From NCBI GenBank assembly GCA_021545595.1, contig JAJRVG010000018.1, positions 1 through 12,567 on the forward strand: DNA of 12,567 bases, in the 5' to 3' direction. Shown here one piece after another: positions 1 to 6,609 of this stretch. The notes under the pieces are model-generated. The model ran no database searches, was not told where the DNA came from, and saw nothing but the letters and a program-made list of their open reading frames with translations. Origin of the DNA: Zetaproteobacteria bacterium (GTDB lineage Bacteria > Pseudomonadota > Zetaproteobacteria > Mariprofundales > Mariprofundaceae). A program made the translations under genes and the position numbers. How positions within the stretch are numbered: position 1 is the stretch's first letter; the number at the start of each line of letters is the position of its first letter.

Positions 1-159
1 AAGCGCGATTTGGCTTTTGCTTACAAAATCAAGCACGGTTTTGTTGACCCGTCCATGGGTCAAAGGAGCCTTGGTCACGAGTGTGCAGTTATATCCCAAA
101 AGGAAACGGATACTATCCATCCTTTCAGCGTGGGTCACCCGCATTCTTTTTTGTACCAT
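1..159 (-). CDS. Unrecognised protein, N-terminal part, truncated by window edge
   Basis: A minus-strand reading frame starts at ATG 159-157 and stays open for 53 codons to the window edge. The minus-strand AGGA just before the ATG is a reasonable ribosome binding site, and an in-frame stop lies a few codons further upstream, so this ATG is the only good start. The peptide begins MVQKRMRVTHAERMDSIRFL and continues with mixed, soluble-protein-like composition, with no signal peptide or membrane segment. I do not recognise the family. It would be divergent from the SEL1 gene. The plus-strand frames over the same bases look less protein-like. Only a small part is visible, so coding status is likely but not certain. 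Confidence 0.45.
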   Translation of the reverse strand, partial: MVQKRMRVTHAERMDSIRFLLGYNCTLVTKAPLTHGRVNKTVLDFVSKSQIAL

Positions 160-397
160 GATTCCTGATCCATTGTGTCTCAGGAATTACCCGCTTTCCC
201 AATGTGCTGGATATGTTCAATCAACCTTTCCGCATTACCAGGCTGGCAATTCACTCCCTTTTTTCAAGACAAAACACCTTTTTACGTATTGCGGTGAAAC
301 CGGCCACTCATTATGGTGGCACCGGCGAACCGAATGCCAAAAACGGCTATTAATGAAAGGATTCCGGAAAGATCAGTGATAGGGAGCAGGTTAATTG
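160..397. other. Intergenic region between divergent genes
   Basis: This stretch separates the edge gene from the SEL1-repeat gene and should hold both promoters. I see no convincing gene. A plus-strand open frame running through it has a random-looking translation. The best promoter-like pair for the rightward gene is TTGCGG at 289-294 with TATGGT at 312-317 (17-nt spacer), which is weak. A short interrupted inverted repeat (CCGG-CCAC / GTGG-CCGG) lies around 299-325 and overlaps that pair. Confidence 0.4.
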
Positions 398-1414
398 ATG
401 CGTATAACCATGAAGGCATTTTTTAGATTAAGAAGATTTTTGCTCGCAGCCCTGTTTATTGGTTGTACCAGCCTGGCCACATCTTGCTCAAATGAAAACC
501 AAAAAATGGAAGCGGTCTACATTCCTCTGCTGGCTGGCAAGGAACAGGAGGTGACGAAATATATCGATTCGCTTCACCCGGGGGAAAAGGTGAATATTGA
601 AATTGTTCACTTTGATATGGTGCTGGATTCTCATCCGAACATTATCGGATTTGTTAAACTTACAAGCACTACAATGTCACCACATGGGTTGATTACGCAT
701 TCAAACACAATACAGCGTATTCAGTCAGATTTCGGATTGGCTAAAAAGAGTGCTAAGAAGAGTGGTAAAAAGAGGACTAAGGAGGGTGGTAAAAATGAGC
801 AATATATGGCGGGGGTGATGCGCCAGAACAGTGGCGATATGGAAAATGCCATCCACTTTTTCAAGCTTTCTGCTGATCAGGGTTACGACATGGCCCAGTA
901 TAGCCTCGGTAACATCTACTTTCGTGGCGATGAAGGTGTCGCTAAGGATTATCCCGAAGCATTGAAATGGTATCTGATGGCTGCTGAGCAGGGGAATGTT
1001 CCCGCGCAGGTGGCAGCAGGAGCAATGTATGCCAGTGGCAAAGGCACAAAGCAGGACTACGTTGAGGCAAACAGATGGTTTCTCCGTGCGGGAAACAGGG
1101 GTAATGCGTTTGCTCAATTCAATATGGGAACGGCATATGATAATGGCCTGGGCGTAAAAACAGATCATGCTCAGGCTTTTCAATGGTTCCTTAAATCGGC
1201 AGAAAACGGTGTTGCTCAGGCACAGGTTATTGTAGGGAATATGTACGCAGAGGGGCGGGGGATTGGTCAGGATGCTGTGAAGGCCTATTCCTGGATAAAC
1301 AGGGCTGCCGAGGATGGTTTTCCGCCAGCGATTGCTGCGCGTGATGAAATGGCCAAAACCATGACACCGGCACAGCTTTCGGCAGCTCAGGATGAAAGCA
1401 TGGATGCACCCTGA
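398..1414 (+). CDS. Secreted SEL1-like tetratricopeptide repeat protein (possible lipoprotein)
   Basis: The product is 338 aa from ATG 398, preceded by a GGGAGCAGG ribosome binding site at 382-390. A TTG one codon upstream (395) and an ATG at 410 are alternatives. The N-terminus has a basic stretch and a hydrophobic core (about residues 7-22). Cys23 (LFIGC) or Cys30 (LATSC) could be a lipidated cysteine, though neither lipobox is canonical. Residues about 31-114 match no domain I know. Residues 115-134 are a Lys-rich linker of tandem tetrapeptides. From about 134 to 320 there are roughly five SEL1 repeats, recognisable by the recurring pattern A-x3-G-x2-Y-x2-G-x-G, then D, A, W and AA-x2-G. 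SEL1 repeats form alpha-helical solenoids that bind other proteins, often in envelope or signalling roles; the partner here is unknown. It appears to be a single-gene unit. Confidence 0.85.
   Translation: MRITMKAFFRLRRFLLAALFIGCTSLATSCSNENQKMEAVYIPLLAGKEQEVTKYIDSLHPGEKVNIEIVHFDMVLDSHPNIIGFVKLTSTTMSPHGLITHSNTIQRIQSDFGLAKKSAKKSGKKRTKEGGKNEQYMAGVMRQNSGDMENAIHFFKLSADQGYDMAQYSLGNIYFRGDEGVAKDYPEALKWYLMAAEQGNVPAQVAAGAMYASGKGTKQDYVEANRWFLRAGNRGNAFAQFNMGTAYDNGLGVKTDHAQAFQWFLKSAENGVAQAQVIVGNMYAEGRGIGQDAVKAYSWINRAAEDGFPPAIAARDEMAKTMTPAQLSAAQDESMDAP
740..799 (+). repeat. 12-bp tandem repeat, five copies, inside the SEL1 gene
   Basis: Five consecutive 12-bp units start at 740, 752, 764, 776 and 788. They are codon-aligned and encode AKKS, AKKS, GKKR, TKEG and GKNE. 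The first two units differ at one base; later copies have diverged progressively. Because the unit is a multiple of three, gain or loss of copies changes only the length of the Lys-rich linker between the N-terminal region and the SEL1 repeats. Confidence 0.8.
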
Positions 1415-1503
1415 GTTCTGTCCGAATCGGCTCCGGGTTATCAGAGATGTCGGCGGGGGCTTTTACAACCAGTCACATGGGGCCATTTCGGCCATTTTAG
1501 GGA

Positions 1504-1540
1504 TTGACGATCTGGGCTCTTCCGCATATGTTGCGCCGCC
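1504..1540 (+). promoter_or_regulatory. Promoter of the tRNA Pro-Arg-His-Lys cluster
   Basis: TTGACG (1504-1509) is followed after exactly 17 nt by TATGTT (1527-1532), then by a fully G+C stretch GCGCCGCC (1533-1540). A GC-rich discriminator between the -10 box and the start is the known hallmark of stringently controlled stable-RNA promoters. It lies about 45 nt before the first tRNA, a suitable distance for a processed leader. Assigned by consensus match and position only. Confidence 0.6.
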
Positions 1541-1582
1541 TTCTGTTTTGATGTTTCAAGCATGGAGGGTGTCGAAAAAATT

Positions 1583-1659
<77 letters not shown>

Positions 1660-1684
1660 TTTTTTTGACTGCAAGCCTGACAGA

Positions 1685-1761
<77 letters not shown>

Positions 1762-1780
1762 GTCGAACGAGACACGCGAT

Positions 1781-1856
1781 GGTGGACGTAGTTCAATGGT
1801 AGAGCCCCGGCTTGTGATGCCGGTTGTTGGGGGTTCGAGTCCCCTCGTCCACCCCA
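1781..1856 (+). tRNA. tRNA-His(GTG)
   Basis: The anticodon stem CCGGC/GCCGG encloses loop TTGTGAT, with GTG at 1814-1816. The acceptor stem is GTGGACG/CGTCCAC, with the extra G-1 (1781) opposite C73 (1853). That G-1:C73 pair is the identity element of histidine tRNA and fixes the 5' end. CCA is encoded at 1854-1856. Confidence 0.95.
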
Positions 1857-1864
1857 GTTTCCTG

Positions 1865-1891
1865 ATGTTGATTTCTGTTTTTAATCAACAT
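1865..1891 (+). other. AT-rich hairpin between tRNA-His and tRNA-Lys
   Basis: A perfect 9-bp inverted repeat, ATGTTGATT/AATCAACAT, has a 9-nt loop (1874-1882) and is followed by TTT. It could be a weak terminator or a processing site in the tRNA precursor. The low GC of the stem makes efficient termination doubtful. I infer partial read-through into tRNA-Lys because I see no separate promoter for that gene. Confidence 0.45.
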
Positions 1892-1947
1892 TTTGTAGTA
1901 GAAATCGGGCGGAGATGCATACTTCGTCCGCATCCTGTTTAGTACTT

Positions 1948-2024
<77 letters not shown>

Positions 2025-2031
2025 TGTAAAC

Positions 2032-2068
2032 AAAGGGGTTACGAGAGATCGTAGCTCCTTTTCTGTTT
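2032..2068 (+). terminator. Rho-independent terminator of the tRNA cluster
   Basis: A 13-bp stem pairs 2032-2044 with 2049-2061 around a GAGA tetraloop. It includes two G-T wobble pairs. The 3' arm ends in T-rich sequence (TTTTCTGTTTT). It lies 8 nt after the tRNA-Lys CCA end, as expected for the end of the tRNA transcript. Confidence 0.7.
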
Positions 2069-2200
2069 TCCGCGTCCACTGGTTGTGTGTTGATCCGATA
2101 CCGGCTCATGCTGCACGAAAAAATCGATTTTCTCACGACAGTTATTGTAGGATTGATCGCCTGCTGAATTTTCAGATGTGTGAATAGAGGAGTATTAAAG

Positions 2201-2761
2201 ATGAAGGTTGTAACACGTATCGCCTGGGCTGTTTTTATCCTGATTAACGTGCAGGCCTGCTCCGGGATAAGGGTTAGCCAGGATTATGATCAGGGATATA
2301 ATTTTTCAGGATTGAAAACATTTGCATGGAAGCCGAATGAGAACAGCGAATACGGTATAACAGGTAATGATCTGGTAAAAGAACGCATCATTACGGCAAT
2401 CGAAAAGAATCTGTTGGCAAAGGGTTATCTACAGATTGGTTCAGGCAGACCGGACTTCTATATTAGTTATTACGTTACCATTAAACAGAAGATCAGTAGT
2501 AGCGGTTTTAGCGGCGGAGTTACACTAGGGAGGTCTTCAGGTGGCGGTCGTTATCGCGGTGGGGGTATTAGCTCTGGTTCGGAGGTGAAGGCTTATGATG
2601 AGGGCAGACTGTTGATCGATGTGACGGGTGCGGCGGATAACAGACTGGTCTGGCGCGGCGTCAGTACACAGAAAATTACCGGACATTCGACGCCTGAGGA
2701 AAAAACGGTATTGATTAATACGACGGTCGAAAAAATGCTGCTGCAGTTTCCTCCAAAATAA
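2201..2761 (+). CDS. DUF4136-family envelope lipoprotein
   Basis: The product is 186 aa from ATG 2201, chosen because AGAGGAG (2186-2192) is 8 nt upstream. A GTG at 2180 in the same frame lies before that ribosome binding site and is unlikely. A signal peptide ends at VQA-Cys20, a fair lipobox, so the protein is probably lipidated in the envelope. The sequence after Cys20 has the DUF4136 pattern: RVSQDYDQGYNFSGLKTFAW near the start, PDFYISY in the middle and LVWRG near the C-terminus. A Gly/Ser-rich segment (residues about 100-127) interrupts the domain in the usual flexible region. DUF4136 has no established biochemical function. The gene stands alone between two tRNA transcription units. 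Confidence 0.88.
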   Translation: MKVVTRIAWAVFILINVQACSGIRVSQDYDQGYNFSGLKTFAWKPNENSEYGITGNDLVKERIITAIEKNLLAKGYLQIGSGRPDFYISYYVTIKQKISSSGFSGGVTLGRSSGGGRYRGGGISSGSEVKAYDEGRLLIDVTGAADNRLVWRGVSTQKITGHSTPEEKTVLINTTVEKMLLQFPPK

Positions 2762-2870
2762 TTAACAGGTTTCAGCCAGTAATTTCCCGTTTTTGTTCCA
2801 CCTGTCGTGCAGTTCAATGCGATCCAGCATCACCCGGGATGATCAGGATGAAAAAAGCAAAATATGCCGT

Positions 2871-2906
2871 TTGATTTTGACAGGGTGAATGTGCATAGTT
2901 CGCCCC
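2871..2906 (+). promoter_or_regulatory. Candidate promoter for tRNA-Leu
   Basis: TTGATT (2871-2876) and CATAGT (2894-2899) are spaced by exactly 17 nt. They are followed by TCGCCCCC, a GC-rich discriminator similar to that of the first tRNA promoter. The predicted start is about 60 nt before the mature tRNA. Each hexamer is only a partial consensus match. Confidence 0.45.
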
Positions 2907-2964
2907 CGTTTGAAGAGGGGTGAAGCCAAGGCCTGACTTCTTTTTCACGCGGTTGTTTACAGAT

Positions 2965-3048
2965 GCGAGGGTGGCGGAATTGGTAGACGCGCTGGTTTTA
3001 GGTACCAGTATCTATGATGTGGGGGTTCGAGTCCCCCCCCTCGCACCA
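2965..3048 (+). tRNA. tRNA-Leu(TAG)
   Basis: This is an 84-nt type II tRNA with a long variable arm. The acceptor stem is GCGAGGG/CCCTCGC, followed by A73 and an encoded CCA. The anticodon stem CTGGT/ACCAG has loop TTTAGGT, giving TAG at 2999-3001. The T-arm contains GGGGGTTCGAGTCCCCC. A leucine tRNA just upstream of tig is a familiar arrangement in proteobacteria. Confidence 0.95.
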
Positions 3049-3063
3049 TGTTTTATTAGACAC

Positions 3064-3091
3064 GAATCGGTACATCCTGTACCAATTCTTT
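3064..3091 (+). terminator. Hairpin after tRNA-Leu, possible terminator
   Basis: GAAT-C-GGTACA and TGTACC-A-ATTC form an 11-bp stem with one C-A mismatch around a TCC loop (3064-3088), followed by TTT. The T tract is short, so termination may be partial. It is the first of three hairpins between tRNA-Leu and tig. Confidence 0.4.
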
Positions 3092-3094
3092 AAC

Positions 3095-3156
3095 GCAGAG
3101 TAAAAAGCGCGGTTTTAACTCTGCTTACAAAATCATTCGCTAAGGCGTCTGATTTT
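3095..3156. repeat. Two adjacent hairpins upstream of tig
   Basis: The first hairpin (3095-3124) pairs GCAGAGT with ACTCTGC, then AAAA with TTTT after one mismatch. The second (3129-3156) pairs AAAATCA with TGATTTT and, inside, CGC with GCG around TAAG. Both lie upstream of the likely tig promoter, so they belong either to the tRNA-Leu 3' trailer or to promoter-proximal DNA structure. No long T tract follows either stem. Confidence 0.45.
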
Positions 3157-3183
3157 GGCGGCTTCCATGACCGCTGTTTAAAT
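3155..3183 (+). promoter_or_regulatory. Candidate tig promoter
   Basis: TTGGCG (3155-3160) and TTAAAT (3178-3183) have 17-nt spacing, each matching 4 of 6 sigma-70 consensus bases. The predicted start would be near 3190, leaving a short leader with a TAGGGAG ribosome binding site (3198-3204). The assignment is tentative. Confidence 0.35.
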
Positions 3184-3210
3184 AATTTGAAGCCCGGTAG
3201 GGAGATGAGA

Positions 3211-4539
3211 ATGATTAAGACAAGTGTTAAAAAACTTGGTGATAACGAACATCAGGTTCATGTGCAGATTGCACAGGAAGAGTATGATCGGGTTTATGGT
3301 GAACACTCCGGCAAACTTGCTGGTTCGGCAAAACTTCCGGGCTTCCGCAAGGGCAAGATGCCGGCTGACATGCTGAAGAAACAGTTTGGCCCCAAACTTC
3401 ATGAAGATACCGTCTCCGAACTGCTGCAGACACACTATGTAGCTGCTATCGAATCTTCAGGACTGACGCCTGCGCTTCAGCCGGAGCTTGATATTCCTGC
3501 GGTTCAGTCGAATGCGGGCTTTGAATTCAGCATGAAAGTGGTGACCTGGCCGGAAGTGAAGCTGAAGCCACTCTCCAAACTGAAGTTTGAAACGACTGAA
3601 GTTGAAGTGACTGATGAAGATATCCAGACCGTGATTGATCGTCTGATGGAGTCACAGGTGAAGTATGAGATTGAGGATGGCCGGGTTGCCGAGAAAGGTG
3701 ATCAGGTGACGATCGATTTTACCGGTTTTATCGATGGTGAGGCGTTTGAGGGCGGCAGGGGTGAAGAGACACCGCTGGTGCTGGGCGCAGGCCAGTTTAT
3801 TCCAGGCTTTGAAGATCAGTTGATTGGAAAAAAGGCCGGTGATGATTGCAGGGTTGATGTCACCTTCCCCGCAGATTATCAGGCAGCGCATCTGGCAGGT
3901 AAGCAGGCCCTCTTTGAGACTCAGGTAAAGGCTGTTGCCAGGTCAGTAAAAGCGAGTGATCAGGATGATCTGGCCAGGATGCTCGGTTTTGATGATGGCG
4001 AGGCACTTGTTGAAGATGCACGTACCCGTCTGACTGAACAGTCAGTCAGTGCAGCTCTCCAGAACACACGTGAAGCGGCATTTAATGCACTGCTGGCGGC
4101 CAATGAAGTCTCTCTTCCCGAGCGCCTGATTGAAGAGGATATCAAGGCAACAACCGAGCGTGTTGTTCAGAATATGAAGCAGCAGGGCATGGAAGCAACC
4201 GGTGAAATGCTTAAAGATGAGGTTTTCAGGAAAGAGGTGCGTGAGCGCTCCGAAAAAGGGCTTAAGCTCTCTGTTCTGATGCAGTCTATCCGTGAACAGG
4301 CCAAGCTTGATATTGAAGATTCCGAGATTGATGCGGAGCTGGAGAAGATGGCTGCTCAGTATCCTGCAGAGCAGAAAGAGCAGTTCATTTCATGGATTAA
4401 AAGCCAGAAAGAGCAGGCCGCTTCTGTTCGCGAACGCTTGCTAGAAGGCAAGTGTGTCGAATATATTGTCTCACAGGCAAAAACAAAGCAGATTAGCAAG
4501 ACACTTGGCCAGTGGCAGGAAGAGCAGAATAACGCCTGA
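3211..4539 (+). CDS. tig: Trigger factor, ribosome-associated chaperone and prolyl isomerase
   Basis: The product is 442 aa, close to the usual 430-450. I chose ATG 3211 because TAGGGAG (3198-3204) sits 6 nt upstream and the protein then begins at the normal domain start; in-frame TTG 3187 and ATG 3205 are disfavoured. The N-terminal ribosome-binding domain carries the signature GFRKGKMP at residues 44-51, which docks near the tunnel exit of the large subunit. An FKBP-type isomerase domain spans about 161-247 (GDQVTIDFTGFIDGE, then GAGQFIPGFEDQLIG). The rest is the Glu/Lys/Gln-rich helical chaperone arm and C-terminal domain. It is the first gene of a tig-clpP-clpX block, with no terminator before clpP. 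Confidence 0.97.
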   Translation: MIKTSVKKLGDNEHQVHVQIAQEEYDRVYGEHSGKLAGSAKLPGFRKGKMPADMLKKQFGPKLHEDTVSELLQTHYVAAIESSGLTPALQPELDIPAVQSNAGFEFSMKVVTWPEVKLKPLSKLKFETTEVEVTDEDIQTVIDRLMESQVKYEIEDGRVAEKGDQVTIDFTGFIDGEAFEGGRGEETPLVLGAGQFIPGFEDQLIGKKAGDDCRVDVTFPADYQAAHLAGKQALFETQVKAVARSVKASDQDDLARMLGFDDGEALVEDARTRLTEQSVSAALQNTREAAFNALLAANEVSLPERLIEEDIKATTERVVQNMKQQGMEATGEMLKDEVFRKEVRERSEKGLKLSVLMQSIREQAKLDIEDSEIDAELEKMAAQYPAEQKEQFISWIKSQKEQAASVRERLLEGKCVEYIVSQAKTKQISKTLGQWQEEQNNA

Positions 4540-4601
4540 TTTTATCACTTTTCTATTATTGGGGCAGGTGCAGAATGAATGAACGGTTAACAGGAGTATC
4601 C

Positions 4602-5216
4602 ATGAATCTGATACCAATGGTGGTGGAGCGTACAGCCAGAGGCGAGCGTTCCTACGATATCTTTTCACGACTGCTGAAAGAGCGGATTATCTTCCTTTCA
4701 GGCCAGGTTGATGACCATATGGCCAATCTGATTACAGCCCAGCTACTGTTTCTTGAGTCAGAAGGCCCCGATAAGGACATCTATCTTTATATTAATAGCC
4801 CGGGCGGGCTGGTGACAGCCGGCCTGGCTATCTATGACACCATGCAGTATATCCGCTGTGATGTCTCGACACTCTGTGTGGGGCAGGCTGCGAGTATGGG
4901 TGCTCAGTTGCTGGCAGCCGGTGCACATGGCAAGCGTTATGCTCTGCCCAATGCAAGGGTGATGATCCATCAGCCGCTGGGCGGTTTTCAGGGTCAGGCA
5001 ACGGATATTGAGATTCACGCCCGTGAGATTCTGAAGCTGAAAGATCGTATGAATGAGATGCTGGCGCAGCATACAGGACAGCCATTTGAGAAGGTTTCCG
5101 AAGATGTCGAACGTGATTATTTCTTGACCGCAGAAGAAGCACGCGATTACGGTTTAGTTGATGAAGTGCTTGTATCCCGTGCAGATATTAAGTCTGATGT
5201 AGATACCGGAGGTTAA
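4602..5216 (+). CDS. clpP: ATP-dependent Clp protease proteolytic subunit ClpP
   Basis: The product is 204 aa from ATG 4602, which has AGGAG (4592-4596) 5 nt upstream. An in-frame ATG at 4575 with a weaker GGGGCAGG would add nine residues, so two start sites are possible. The family's catalytic triad is complete: Ser98 in GQAASMGAQL, His123 in MIHQPLGG and Asp172 in ERDYFLTA. The N-terminal LIPMVVERTARGERSYDIFSRL is typical of the processed region that contacts the ATPase. Fourteen subunits form the cytoplasmic barrel that degrades substrates unfolded by ClpX. The gap to tig is short, and the stop codon is 2 nt from clpX. Confidence 0.98.
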   Translation: MNLIPMVVERTARGERSYDIFSRLLKERIIFLSGQVDDHMANLITAQLLFLESEGPDKDIYLYINSPGGLVTAGLAIYDTMQYIRCDVSTLCVGQAASMGAQLLAAGAHGKRYALPNARVMIHQPLGGFQGQATDIEIHAREILKLKDRMNEMLAQHTGQPFEKVSEDVERDYFLTAEEARDYGLVDEVLVSRADIKSDVDTGG

Positions 5217-5218
5217 AT

Positions 5219-6472
5219 ATGAGTTCACAGAGTAAAGGTGGTGATTCGACACTCTACTGCTCTTTTTGCGGCAAGAGTCAGCATGATGTTAAAAAACTGA
5301 TTGCCGGCCCGACTGTTTTTATCTGTGATGAGTGCATTGAACTCTGTAATGAGATTATTGTTGAAGAGCTCTCCGGTGAAGAGAAGAAGACAGAGTCAAA
5401 AGGCGGTCTGCCCAAACCATCCGAGATCAAGGCATTCCTGGATGACTACGTTATTGGCCAGGAGTCCTCAAAGCGCCTTCTCTCCGTGGCTGTTTATAAC
5501 CATTACAAGCGTATTGCCCACAATGAGGCCGGTGATGTAGAGATTGCTAAAAGTAATGTGCTGCTGCTGGGGCCGACCGGTTGCGGTAAAACCCTGCTGG
5601 CTCAGACACTGGCCAGAATCTTCGATGTACCGTTTATCATGGCCGATGCCACCACACTGACCGAGGCGGGGTATGTGGGTGAAGATGTTGAGAATATTAT
5701 TCTCAAGCTGCTGCAGGCTGCTGACTATGATGTGGAGAAGGCACAGCGCGGAATCGTCTATATTGATGAAGTGGATAAGCTCTCGCGTAAGGCTGATTCA
5801 CCATCCATTACCCGTGATGTCTCCGGTGAAGGTGTGCAGCAGGCACTGCTTAAGCTGATCGAGGGGACTGTTGCGGCGGTTCCGCCACAGGGTGGCCGTA
5901 AACATCCACAGCAGGAGTTTCTGCAGGTGGATACCACCAATATTCTATTTGTACTTGGTGGCGCGTTTGCAGGCCTTGAAAAGATTATTGAGGCGAAAGG
6001 TAAACATCGCTCCATCGGTTTCGGTGCAACTGTACAGTCTGAAGATGAGCGTGATATTGGTGCGATATTGAGCCAGGTGGAGCCAGAGGATCTGATCCAG
6101 TTCGGCCTGATCCCTGAGCTGGTTGGACGCCTTCCAGCAGTTGCCACATTGAGTGAACTGGATAAAGGGGCACTGCTTAAGATTCTGACAGAGCCAAAAA
6201 ATGCTCTGGTTAAACAGTATCATGCACTGCTGAAGTACGATGGCGTGGAACTCAGCTTTACTGATGATGCGCTGGAGGCGATAGCCGACAAGGCCCTTAA
6301 GCGTAAAACCGGAGCCCGTGGATTAAGAGCCATTATGGAGTCGGTTATGCTTGATGTGATGTATGACATTCCAACCATGGAGAGTGTAGAGAAGTGTGTG
6401 GTAAATCAGGAAGTGGTAGAGAATAGTGCTACTCCGGTGCTTATGTTTCACGCCGATGATGCTGCAGCCTGA
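5219..6472 (+). CDS. clpX: ATP-dependent Clp protease ATP-binding subunit ClpX
   Basis: The product is 417 aa, a normal length. The N-terminal zinc domain uses Cys14, Cys17, Cys36 and Cys39 and recruits substrates and adaptors. The AAA+ module has Walker A GPTGCGKT (118-125), pore loop GYVGED (151-156), Walker B with Asp183-Glu184, the IGF loop (266-268) that docks on ClpP, an arginine finger at Arg304 and sensor 2 GAR (365-367). It unfolds tagged proteins and feeds them to ClpP. Its ribosome binding site GGAGG (5208-5212) lies inside the end of clpP, and only 2 nt separate the genes, so the two are translationally coupled. The Cys in Walker A (often Ser) is a known natural variant. Confidence 0.98.
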   Translation: MSSQSKGGDSTLYCSFCGKSQHDVKKLIAGPTVFICDECIELCNEIIVEELSGEEKKTESKGGLPKPSEIKAFLDDYVIGQESSKRLLSVAVYNHYKRIAHNEAGDVEIAKSNVLLLGPTGCGKTLLAQTLARIFDVPFIMADATTLTEAGYVGEDVENIILKLLQAADYDVEKAQRGIVYIDEVDKLSRKADSPSITRDVSGEGVQQALLKLIEGTVAAVPPQGGRKHPQQEFLQVDTTNILFVLGGAFAGLEKIIEAKGKHRSIGFGATVQSEDERDIGAILSQVEPEDLIQFGLIPELVGRLPAVATLSELDKGALLKILTEPKNALVKQYHALLKYDGVELSFTDDALEAIADKALKRKTGARGLRAIMESVMLDVMYDIPTMESVEKCVVNQEVVENSATPVLMFHADDAAA

Positions 6473-6557
6473 TTTTTACTGATTTGCGTCGTTATTCCTC
6501 GCTTATGTGCTGTTATAAGCACACTGCGCTTGTCATGCCTTGAATATCAGCAAAAAT
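6472..6557. repeat. 86-bp imperfect palindrome between clpX and lon
   Basis: The outer arms ATTTTTACTGAT (6472-6483) and ATCAGCAAAAAT (6546-6557) pair at 11 of 12 positions. The inner arms TGTGCT (6506-6511) and AGCACA (6518-6523) pair perfectly around GTTATA. Both pairs share the same axis, at 6514.5. CGC/GCG adds a short stem beside the inner arms (6500-6502 with 6526-6528). The middle of the arms pairs only patchily. The palindrome begins at the last base of the clpX stop codon. It could be a dispersed intergenic repeat, an mRNA-stabilising structure or a partial terminator; the A-rich tail is not a T tract on the plus strand. Confidence 0.65.
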
Positions 6558-6609
6558 ACTCCTCAGGCAGATTGTCTTTTGTAGTGAATTATAAAATAGG
6601 AGGCCTGAA

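Noticed and set aside
1..31. About 25 of 31 bases of 1-31 match 3105-3135 (shared GCTTACAAAATCA)
   Set aside because: Positions 1-31 appear to be coding on the minus strand, the match does not extend, and similarity is concentrated in AT-rich sequence. Chance is the simpler explanation without a genome-wide repeat search.
17..379. 120-codon plus-strand open frame at the left end
   Set aside because: The translation is rich in Leu, Cys, His and Trp without any recognisable pattern, it has no good ribosome binding site, and it overlaps the better-supported minus-strand gene start at 159.
2120..2131. Perfect 12-bp palindrome AAAATCGATTTT upstream of the DUF4136 gene
   Set aside because: It is short and AT-rich and is not positioned against any recognisable promoter boxes, so an operator role cannot be supported.
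6539..6566. Possible heat-shock (sigma-32) promoter for lon, CTTGAA at 6539
   Set aside because: The -35-like hexamer lies inside the palindrome arm, and the sequence 14 nt downstream (CTCCTCAG) is a poor match to CCCCATNT.
6572..6595. TTGTCT and TATAAA in front of lon as a sigma-70 promoter
   Set aside because: The spacer is only 12 nt, and transcription would begin at or within the AGGAGG ribosome binding site.
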